Assembly (NCBI GenBank): GCA_039197765.1
Contig: JBCCTX010000288.1
Span: 1 to 9,742, forward strand
Reading direction: 5' to 3'
Origin: JBCCTX01 sp039197765
GTDB taxonomy: Bacteria > Bacteroidota > Bacteroidia > J057
DNA: 9,742 nucleotides
The notes beneath the pieces are model-generated. The model saw only the letters and a program-made list of their open reading frames with translations, did no database searches and was not told the origin of the DNA. A program made the position numbers and the translations under genes. This document shows, one piece after another, positions 1-5,705 of the stretch (position 1 is the stretch's first letter; every line of letters starts with the position of its first letter).

Positions 1-483
1 AGAATTGGCTATGGCTATGATACACACCAACTTATCCGTGGAAGAAAACTCCTATTAGGAGGAGTCGAAATTCCTTTTGAGAAAGGTCTACTGGGCCATT
101 CTGATGCAGATGTACTGCTACATGCGATCTGCGACGCCTTACTGGGGGCATTGAACTTACGCGATATCGGATACCATTTCCCCAATACGGACCCTCGATA
201 TAAAAATGCCGACAGCACAATCTTTGTTACCGATACCTATGAAATCATTCGGGGCAAAGGCTATATCCTGGGAAACCTAGATTGTACCATCATAGCTGAG
301 CGACCCAAAATTAATCCCCATATCCCCCAAATGCAGGCAGTGATCGCTGGATTGTTACAAACCGAGGTTGACAATGTATCCATCAAGGCAACGACAAATG
401 AAAAAATGGATGCCCCTGGGCGCGAGGAGTCAATGGTAGCGCATGCGGTGGCGTTGGTGTATCGGGAGGGCTTACAGTTGTAA
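1..483 (+). CDS. ispF: 2-C-methyl-D-erythritol 2,4-cyclodiphosphate synthase, 5' end cut by window
   Basis: IspF converts CDP-methylerythritol 2-phosphate to methylerythritol cyclodiphosphate with release of CMP, in the cytosolic non-mevalonate isoprenoid pathway. The frame is open from base 1 and gives 160 residues, the usual length of the family, starting at RIGYGYDTHQL. Only the initiator and perhaps a residue or two are missing. Metal ligands match the E. coli enzyme: Asp7 and His9 of the fragment (YDTH) and His41 (DADVLLHA). Also present are the GHSDAD loop, the DIGYHFPNTDP segment, PHIPQM, and the ATTNEKMDAPGREE stretch that closes the CMP pocket. An internal TTG at 151 is not the start, because conserved sequence continues upstream of it. 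The gene is convergent with the caspase–FGE gene, with 55 bases between the stops. Confidence 0.97.
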   Translation, partial: RIGYGYDTHQLIRGRKLLLGGVEIPFEKGLLGHSDADVLLHAICDALLGALNLRDIGYHFPNTDPRYKNADSTIFVTDTYEIIRGKGYILGNLDCTIIAERPKINPHIPQMQAVIAGLLQTEVDNVSIKATTNEKMDAPGREESMVAHAVALVYREGLQL

Positions 484-538
484 TCCCTGTGTGTCGGGGT
501 GGGTATAAGACCTCATCGAAACCCCATACCTTTTGAAG

Positions 539-2527
539 TCATTTCTTTCCCAGACCTACCCTAGCGATACGAAAGCCTATAACCCCAAAACAGGCATCTG
601 GATGTCCGTTTGAACGGCAGGCGACCCTACATTCACTTGCATAGCTATACCAGCCCCCACCACGTAAAACCCGGTATTTTCCTTTAGTTGGGCCTTGAGG
701 ATCCTTTGAAAAATCAGAAGGGTACTTTCCAAGCCAATCTTGGCACCATTCTAGGATATTACCTGACATATCGTACAGCCCTAATTCGTTGGGCTGTTTA
801 TAGCCTACAGGATGAGTAGCGCAATTGTTTGTGAAGATTTTTTCTTTGTCCCAGCCCCTAGATAGGTCCTTATCTCCCGAATTCTTCCAGTACCAACCCA
901 CATCCTTCAATTTCTCCGATCCCGAGTAGACGGAACCTTTAGAATATTTCCCTCCTCTTGCGGCATATTCCCACTGAGCTTCCGTCGGCAAACTAAATTT
1001 CCAGCCCGTTTCGTCTGATAACCACTTACAAAAAGCTTGGGCATCATTCCAGGAAACGTGAATAACGGGAATGAGATTTTTCGAATGTATCACTTGTTTT
1101 CCATAAGTATCGTGCAGCCAATTGATGCCTCTCTTATTACCCCATTTAGATTTTTTTAATACATGACTTCTACCTGATTTTTCAGCTTCAGTTAGGTAAC
1201 CGGTAGCCTTCACAAAGGACTGGAATTGTTGTATGGTAATGGGATACTTTCCTAGATAAAAGGCTGAAATTTCCACTTTATGAATGGGACTAGCCTTGTA
1301 ATCCTTCTTGTTTTTGCTACCCATTTTAAAACTTCCCCCTTCTATTTCTACTAATTCAATTCCTAGATCTTGCAAGAACTCTTTCGAATTGGACAAGCCT
1401 TTCCTCAGGGAAAGTCTATTCAATTCTCCTTCAATTTTTTTCTTTAAGGACAGCAAATTTTCCATATCAATAGGGATATGAACAAGGTCCTCTGCTGCAT
1501 TACAACAGTTCAGGGCTTCTTCCAGTTCCCTATCTTCGAATTGGTATTGGGCTTCTTCTAGCAATCCAGAGAATTGAATCTGGCGGATATGTCTTTCATT
1601 TTGTTTTTCTGCTTGACGCTGCAGACGCCTAACTCTTGGTAAAGCAATGGACGAAAATTTTCCATGAGGAAAGCTTTCAAGATACCCTTGATAAGCCTGA
1701 AGGGAATCTTCTTTTTGGACTTGTTTCCAAAAATCCTTCTCCAAAAGTGGCTGAGAATCAAGGGAAGGATTTTCCAATGTTTGAGGAACAAATAAAAACT
1801 GCCCTCCTTCATGCCCTTTTATATTCAGGGGTTCTCCTCTAGGTGTTTGATACATCTCTGTATGGGCGTCTGTAGCAATAGCAACTTTCTGGGCAAGTTC
1901 ATGGAAGAATAGGGGCTCTCTGCTCTCTTCCAAAAACTGTACGAGGTACTGTGCAAAAGGACTTCCCTCTCCATTATGACCGTCGAGCACACGTTGTTTC
2001 CTACCTGAGGTAAGCGCATATCGCGACTTTCCCTTTGTAAAGGAATTGTTTCCCCGCCTAAGCTCAGAAAAAAACGCTCCAGAAAAGCAAGAATCTGAAA
2101 TCAATACCAGATGCTTGCATCGAAAGCCCCGAATAAAATCTATAATATCCCGATTGCGAATATAGGTGTGTTCTTTATCTGGCTGGGCATCAACTGGCAG
2201 CCAATACCCCCAATCTCTGTGTTCATTGAGTTCTCCATGCCCCGCATAGTATATAATGAGGTTGTCTTCCTCTCCAATCTGCTGCTCCATTTGGTCAAAT
2301 GCCATCCATATACCTTCCTTGGTTGCGGCCTCATTGATATAAGTAATCAGGCGGTCTTTTCGAAAACCATATTTTTTTATCAGTATACCTGTAAATGTCT
2401 GAACATCTCTCACTGCATTGTTCAAGGGGAGACACTGTTGGTAGGCATCTATACCTATTGAGAGCAACCAATTTTTCCCTTCATGAGAAGATTGAATATT
2501 CAGATCTCTTTGATGTGCTTTGTGCAT
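539..2527 (-). CDS. Caspase-like (peptidase C14) protease fused to a C-terminal FGE/C-type-lectin-fold domain
   Basis: From the ATG at 2527 the protein has 662 residues. Residues about 19–247 are a caspase-like domain: start LLSIGIDAY, catalytic His97 in YYAGHGE, catalytic Cys147 in SDSCFSG. Residues about 260–370 are helical and probably TPR-like (AYQGYLESFPHGKF, then a charged paired-helix stretch). Residues about 390–657 are an FGE-sulfatase/SUMF1-type domain (GGSFKMGS, LPTEAQWEYAARGG, GLYDMSGNILEWCQDW, RVLRGGGW, GFRIAR). The first of the two catalytic cysteines of true FGE is replaced by Ser627 and only Cys633 aligns, so formylglycine formation is unlikely; the domain is better read as a binding module. 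No signal peptide is seen, so it is probably cytosolic. An in-frame TTG at 2551 would add eight residues. I prefer the ATG because it leaves room for a 5' leader. The substrate is unknown; an abortive or stress-response effector is inference. Confidence 0.9.
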   Translation of the reverse strand: MHKAHQRDLNIQSSHEGKNWLLSIGIDAYQQCLPLNNAVRDVQTFTGILIKKYGFRKDRLITYINEAATKEGIWMAFDQMEQQIGEEDNLIIYYAGHGELNEHRDWGYWLPVDAQPDKEHTYIRNRDIIDFIRGFRCKHLVLISDSCFSGAFFSELRRGNNSFTKGKSRYALTSGRKQRVLDGHNGEGSPFAQYLVQFLEESREPLFFHELAQKVAIATDAHTEMYQTPRGEPLNIKGHEGGQFLFVPQTLENPSLDSQPLLEKDFWKQVQKEDSLQAYQGYLESFPHGKFSSIALPRVRRLQRQAEKQNERHIRQIQFSGLLEEAQYQFEDRELEEALNCCNAAEDLVHIPIDMENLLSLKKKIEGELNRLSLRKGLSNSKEFLQDLGIELVEIEGGSFKMGSKNKKDYKASPIHKVEISAFYLGKYPITIQQFQSFVKATGYLTEAEKSGRSHVLKKSKWGNKRGINWLHDTYGKQVIHSKNLIPVIHVSWNDAQAFCKWLSDETGWKFSLPTEAQWEYAARGGKYSKGSVYSGSEKLKDVGWYWKNSGDKDLSRGWDKEKIFTNNCATHPVGYKQPNELGLYDMSGNILEWCQDWLGKYPSDFSKDPQGPTKGKYRVLRGGGWYSYASECRVACRSNGHPDACFGVIGFRIARVGLGKK
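569..670 (-). other. Candidate DGR-type variable region at the 3' end of the caspase–FGE gene
   Basis: The last conserved block runs from RVLRGGGW (Trp626) to GFRIAR (Gly651 on). Between these anchors the usual family residues are replaced just where DGR-diversified FGE-type lectin domains vary: Tyr-Ser-Tyr after the Trp, Ser-Asn-Gly-His before Pro-Asp, and Ala-Cys-Phe-Gly-Val before the final IGFR. Conserved scaffold positions (Cys633, Arg634, Ala636, Arg638, Pro643, Asp644) remain. Against this, two candidate variable codons (tca, gga) end in A rather than C or T, and the window holds no template repeat or reverse transcriptase. This is a pattern match, not a demonstrated DGR target. Confidence 0.35.
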
Positions 2528-2568
2528 CTCTACATTAATTTCTTTTTCCAATCTCCCAAAATATAAGA

Positions 2569-2657
2569 TTTTCTCATCCCTTTTCCCTATCCCCTAATTT
2601 CCATATACCCACCAAAACCCACTTTCCTTCCAACCTCTCCCCTTCTATCTCCGTCTT
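2569..2657. other. Pyrimidine-rich tract in the divergent intergenic region
   Basis: The plus strand here is about four-fifths C or T with a single G, in runs such as ctcatcccttttccctatcc. It fills most of the 166 bases between the caspase–FGE start and the DUF4178 start, where both promoters should lie. On the minus strand it is a purine-rich stretch just upstream of the caspase–FGE gene. No convincing promoter for either direction could be assigned inside it. Confidence 0.5.
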
Positions 2658-2689
2658 TTAGACAATTCCCTAAAATCTCCGTAGTTTAG
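2647..2689 (+). promoter_or_regulatory. Direct-repeat pair ATCTCCGTnnTTTAG, possible operator
   Basis: ATCTCCGTCTTTTAG (2647–2661) and ATCTCCGTAGTTTAG (2675–2689) match at 13 of 15 positions, 28 bases apart start to start. The second copy ends four bases before the ATG of the first DUF4178 gene. A regulator binding here could affect both divergent transcripts. That is inference from position; chance repetition in low-complexity sequence is not excluded. Confidence 0.3.
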
Positions 2690-2693
2690 GACT

Positions 2694-3320
2694 ATGTTTA
2701 CCCGAGAATTTGAGTGCCCTTCATGTGGAGCGCCCATCGAACGAAGATTCGACCAGAGCAAGTCGCTTTCTTGCACCCACTGTGGCCAAACGAGTCATTT
2801 GGTAGCTGGTGGTCTATCTATGGTGGGGGAAAAAAGCTTGCTAATTGACTATGGATCTTTTTTCCAATTGGGTCAACAACTCCATTTAGGAGACCTTACA
2901 TTGCAACTGTTAGGCAGACTGCGCATCGACTATGAGGACGGATTTTGGGATGAGTGGTTTGCGCAGTCCTTAGGAGATGGAAGTACGTGGTGGATACAGG
3001 AGGACGATGGAACTTTCACCCTATTTACGAAAAAAGCAGATCTGGATCGCAGCCTTTCCTGGGAGAAATTTGAAGTGGGGTCTACCGTAAATATTACTCC
3101 CTTGAAAGAAAAAGTATTCATCACCTCCAAAGCACGAGCAAAAGTCAATGGAGGGGAAGGTGAGCTTCCTTTCCAGATCGTACCGGGGGAGCCCGCAGAT
3201 TTTGTAGATGGCATCTACAAAGGGAAAGTCATAAGTTTAGAACTTCTCCCAGATGAATTTGCCTTATATGTGGGAAAATCTTTATCATTAGAATCCCTGC
3301 TAGAAACACAGAATAGCTGA
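2694..3320 (+). CDS. Zinc-ribbon DUF4178-like protein, soluble
   Basis: A 208-residue protein starting MFTREFECPSCG. The N-terminus holds a two-knuckle zinc ribbon: Cys8/Cys11 (CPSC) and Cys27/Cys30 (CTHC). After a short link, residues about 57–195 resemble a DUF4178 domain: FFQLGQQLHLGDLTLQLLGR, then the aromatic core WDEWF (85–89) and STWWIQEDDG (97–106), a beta-rich pattern seen in that family. There is no membrane segment or signal peptide. From general knowledge, DUF4178 genes often lie near polyamine, DUF350 or PspA-type genes; none of these is seen here. The molecular function is not known. It heads a plus-strand set with the 429-aa DUF4178-like membrane protein, which starts 104 bases after this stop. 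Family assignment is by recognition of pattern only. Confidence 0.85.
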   Translation: MFTREFECPSCGAPIERRFDQSKSLSCTHCGQTSHLVAGGLSMVGEKSLLIDYGSFFQLGQQLHLGDLTLQLLGRLRIDYEDGFWDEWFAQSLGDGSTWWIQEDDGTFTLFTKKADLDRSLSWEKFEVGSTVNITPLKEKVFITSKARAKVNGGEGELPFQIVPGEPADFVDGIYKGKVISLELLPDEFALYVGKSLSLESLLETQNS

Positions 3321-3424
3321 TTAACAGGTTAACCATTGAACCCAGAGGCACGGAGACACAGAGGATCAAATCTGTTAGTACAAATGCTCACACTCCAAAC
3401 CCTAAACTAGAAACTAACTTTTGC
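3321..3424 (+). other. Spacer between the two DUF4178 genes
   Basis: No gene. Just after the stop is a short inverted repeat, TTAAC-AG-GTTAA (3322–3333), overlapping the palindrome GGTTAACC. A degenerate 8-base tandem repeat follows at 3343–3366. The 13-mer aaaccctaaacta (3397–3409) recurs exactly at 7318–7330. There is no T-tract after the inverted repeat, so this does not look like an intrinsic terminator, and the two genes may still be co-transcribed. Confidence 0.45.
3343..3366 (+). repeat. Degenerate 8-base tandem repeat
   Basis: Three consecutive units, CAGAGGCA, CGGAGACA and CAGAGGAT, are seen directly. They read as a decayed short tandem array of the kind CAnAGnCA. No reading frame or stem explains them. 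Similar cagagg/cacggag strings are, to my recollection, scattered in intergenic DNA of various bacteria. Confidence 0.55.
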
Positions 3425-4714
3425 ATGAGCACTGCGATTCAAGAACAAAATAAACTCGCCTCCCTTCACCAATTTAACTGCCAGAATTGCGGAAATGCAC
3501 TCTCGGTACAGAATCCACGTGCGAAATATATTGTTTGCCAATATTGCGGGTCCCAACTCGATGCCCAATCGGATACCCATCAGGTGCTCAAAAAGCTACT
3601 CGCTAACCCAGAGAAACATCCCCCCTTTTCCTTTATCAAACTTGGGCAAAAGGCAAGCTTTCAGGGGATTGATTACCAAGTTATTGCCCGCACAAGGTGG
3701 CGCATGGATTACATGGAGTACTGGTCCGACGAAGATGGTTCGGGGTACTCCAAAGAAATTTGGGTATATGATGAATGGCTGCTCCTCTCGGAATATTATA
3801 CCTATTTCTACTTGGTAGAAGACCGATCAGGCTTTTCTGTTGTTGAGGAAATTGTACCTGAAACCCCTATGCTTCGTCCGAAGGACAAGCGAATGAAATT
3901 CTACAAAGGTCAGAATAAACACCGAATCCAAGAATATGGTAAGGCCAACGTTATCTTCTTTGAAGGAGAATCCAATTACCAGATCAATAAAGGGGATGAG
4001 ATTCAATTTTCTATGTACAAAAGCAGGGGCATCGAATACTTGGCAGAGTGGCGATTAGATCCCACAAAGAAATACACCAAGGAGATCGAATTTTTCAAGG
4101 AAACCCCTATATCCAAGGCAAGGCTGTTGGAAGCCTTTGCGGCGAACCCTAGTGTACTGGATGTAAAGAAGCGCTTTGAGCATTGGGGCTTTGTAAAAAA
4201 GTTGGGGATATGGGCAACGGCTTTGATGGGCGTATTACTCTTGTATGCAACTATCTCGGGAGCCGAAATCTTTCAGCAAAGTATACCTATCGCTCAGACC
4301 CTTGACAGGGAAGTACTTTCCTTACCCGTGGAAGTCCCGGATGCAGGCTTATACAGACTCAAACTAGGGGCTTCGGGCCTATCAAATGAGCAGGAGGTCT
4401 ATGTTTTTGCTTATATTTTAGATAAAGACTCTACTGCAATCAATGTAGTGGACACAGATTTCTATTACTATACCGGGGTAGATGATGAAGGAAGGTGGAC
4501 AGAAAAAGATGTAGGATCTTCTGAAGTATTTCGAATCGAGAATCCCGGAACTTATTACATTCAGCTGTATACCAACCAGGACCGAATTTCCCAACAAGGC
4601 ACGATTACGGTCTCTTTATTAAAAGGAATTTGGCTAAAACGCTACTTCATTTTTGGACTGATAGCTTTTATATGCATTGCCATCGGAGCATACGTCAAAC
4701 AACATTATTCGTAA
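3425..4714 (+). CDS. Zinc-ribbon DUF4178-like membrane protein with an extracytoplasmic domain
   Basis: A 429-residue protein. A zinc ribbon lies near the N-terminus (Cys19/Cys22 in CQNC, Cys38/Cys41 in CQYC). A DUF4178-like domain follows at about 70–210: FIKLGQKASFQGIDYQVIAR, WVYDEWLLLSE and an aromatic-rich beta pattern like that of the 208-aa upstream protein. A first hydrophobic segment is at about 260–279. Residues about 280–402 look like an outer beta-rich domain (LPVEVPDAGLYRLKLGASG, then GTYYIQLYTNQ). A second membrane segment at about 406–424 precedes a short basic tail. Inferred topology: both ends in the cytosol, the middle domain in the periplasm. The layout suggests coupling between an envelope signal and a cytosolic zinc-ribbon module. 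No function is established, and I do not recognise the outer domain. The 80-aa gene follows four bases after this stop. Confidence 0.85.
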   Translation: MSTAIQEQNKLASLHQFNCQNCGNALSVQNPRAKYIVCQYCGSQLDAQSDTHQVLKKLLANPEKHPPFSFIKLGQKASFQGIDYQVIARTRWRMDYMEYWSDEDGSGYSKEIWVYDEWLLLSEYYTYFYLVEDRSGFSVVEEIVPETPMLRPKDKRMKFYKGQNKHRIQEYGKANVIFFEGESNYQINKGDEIQFSMYKSRGIEYLAEWRLDPTKKYTKEIEFFKETPISKARLLEAFAANPSVLDVKKRFEHWGFVKKLGIWATALMGVLLLYATISGAEIFQQSIPIAQTLDREVLSLPVEVPDAGLYRLKLGASGLSNEQEVYVFAYILDKDSTAINVVDTDFYYYTGVDDEGRWTEKDVGSSEVFRIENPGTYYIQLYTNQDRISQQGTITVSLLKGIWLKRYFIFGLIAFICIAIGAYVKQHYS

Positions 4715-4718
4715 CAAT

Positions 4719-4961
4719 ATGAAAACATTTGGGCGTTGGGTATGGGTAGCGCTTACCTTAGGGATATTTTTCGCTACAGTAGTCGCCTCTAGCAAGGGAT
4801 GGGGGATAGGACAGTTGGAAAATCGCCAGACAAGGGCAGAAATTGAAAAAAACTGCCCGGGGTATTACCAAAATCCACAGGGAGACTGCTTAGGCAGAAC
4901 TTTTCGTAGCTATTATCTGTTGAGAGGAGTAAGAGGCGGAGGCTTTGGTTCAGGAAAATGA
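4719..4961 (+). CDS. Small membrane-anchored or secreted protein, unknown function
   Basis: An 80-residue protein, MKTFGRWVWVALTLGIFFAT at the start. Residues about 7–24 form one hydrophobic helix, either an anchor or an uncleaved signal. The remainder is short and hydrophilic with two cysteines, Cys46 (KNCPGYY) and Cys57 (GDCLG), which could form a disulfide outside the membrane. The end is Arg/Gly-rich (RGVRGGGFGSGK). The frame is open further upstream to an ATG at 4677, but that would overlap the end of the DUF4178 membrane gene, whereas the ATG at 4719 sits four bases after that stop and begins with a normal signal-like N-terminus. The tight spacing suggests translational coupling and a shared role at the membrane. 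I do not recognise a family. Confidence 0.7.
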   Translation: MKTFGRWVWVALTLGIFFATVVASSKGWGIGQLENRQTRAEIEKNCPGYYQNPQGDCLGRTFRSYYLLRGVRGGGFGSGK

Positions 4962-5121
4962 GATAACTTTTCTATGAATTTTCCGAATACTTACAACAGA
5001 GGTATTACTTTATGTAGGTATTTCGTTAATTTTCAAGGTAAATATTTTATTTATTCCTGTATTTTCAAGCAAATAAGTTATAAGCTAAGGAATAAAGTGT
5101 ACTTTAACGAAAAAATAGCAG
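4962..5121 (+). other. AT-rich spacer, probable promoter region of the 135-aa gene
   Basis: No gene. The stretch is richer in A and T than the genes on either side, notably around 5020–5075. It contains tataagc (5080–5086) and tactttaa (5099–5106), which resemble parts of promoter elements, but no good pair of boxes could be matched. A separate transcript for the next gene is plausible and unproven. No terminator hairpin follows the 80-aa gene. Confidence 0.3.
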
Positions 5122-5529
5122 ATGAGAAGGTTTTCAGGTAAATTAATGAAAAGAGCACCCCAACAATCGAACGACATCGAGGATCCTATCCTGGAATCGC
5201 TTCAAAATGATATGTATCAGATGGGGAAGGAAATGAAAGAAATTGCTCACAAGGTAATCGAAGAAGGAATTTCGGAATACCCAGTATTTGTGGCCTCCCA
5301 GCAAATGGTTGATATTGGTCGGCCTATTTTCGATCGAGATACAGGGCCTCAACTCAATTGGTTTTACTACGCCTCCCTCCTAGAAGAGTTTGTCAAGAAA
5401 GATATTGTCCTTGCGGATAACCTTAACCAATTCAAGCGGATTTTCAATAATCCTACTGAGATCGCGTGTATTTTTGTTATCACCCAGAAGGAAAATGCCC
5501 GCTTCGTATTCGTTCCCTATGAATCGTAG
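5122..5529 (+). CDS. Conserved-looking hypothetical protein, 135 aa
   Basis: I cannot name this gene. It encodes 135 residues with no membrane segment or signal peptide. Residues 1–50 are charged and likely helical (DPILESLQNDMYQMGKEMKE). Residues about 55–135 form a compact alpha/beta-looking segment: EYPVFVASQQMVDIGRPIFD, then WFYYASLLEEFVKKDIV, a basic helix, and a closing pair of strands ACIFVITQKENARFVFVPYE. Even hydrophobic spacing and ordinary codon use argue for a real gene. An alternative ATG at 5146 would drop eight residues; the upstream one is kept for want of evidence either way. It ends convergently with the aminopeptidase gene. It is 160 bases from the 80-aa gene, so membership in that operon is uncertain. 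Confidence 0.75.
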   Translation: MRRFSGKLMKRAPQQSNDIEDPILESLQNDMYQMGKEMKEIAHKVIEEGISEYPVFVASQQMVDIGRPIFDRDTGPQLNWFYYASLLEEFVKKDIVLADNLNQFKRIFNNPTEIACIFVITQKENARFVFVPYES

Positions 5530-5705
5530 TAAGTAGTATGGTTAGGAATTGGTTAATCTATTAGAGGATAAAACTTAATAATTACGGCCTATTTCCATTA
5601 AAACGAATCCCTCATACTTAAGACCTATTACCTCATACCTACTACTCCAAACTTAATCCCTCATTACCTTATACCCTATTTCCCCATTCCTTCAATACGC
5701 TACAT
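5530..5705. other. Convergent spacer with degenerate pyrimidine-rich repeats
   Basis: No gene. This lies between two converging stops. From about 5605 to 5695 the plus strand repeats imperfect units around CCTCATAC / CCTCATTACC / CCTATT (for example ccctcatacttaagacctat and acctcatacctactactcc). It reads as a decayed simple-sequence array. No clear terminator hairpin with a T-tract was found for either gene. Confidence 0.45.

Noticed and set aside
484..538. Bidirectional terminator between ispF and the caspase–FGE gene
   Set aside because: GGTAT/ATACC and GGGGT/ACCCC pairs exist, but they cannot nest with each other, and each alone gives a short stem with a long loop.
1636..1842. Plus-strand open frame of 68 codons
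   Set aside because: Antisense to the helical middle of the caspase–FGE gene, with no independent support.
2111..2461. Plus-strand open frame of 116 codons
   Set aside because: It lies wholly antisense to the caspase domain, whose catalytic motifs are intact on the other strand; its translation shows no recognisable domain.
539..2551. Complete diversity-generating retroelement
   Set aside because: Only a candidate variable region is seen. No reverse transcriptase, accessory gene or A-rich template copy occurs on either strand of the window.
2682..2689. TAGTTTAG as a -7 promoter box for the first DUF4178 gene
   Set aside because: It has one mismatch, no -33 element at the right distance, and would start transcription at or inside the start codon.
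4677..4718. Upstream ATG for the 80-aa protein
   Set aside because: It would overlap the end of the DUF4178 membrane gene and put extra residues before a normal MKTF signal-type start.
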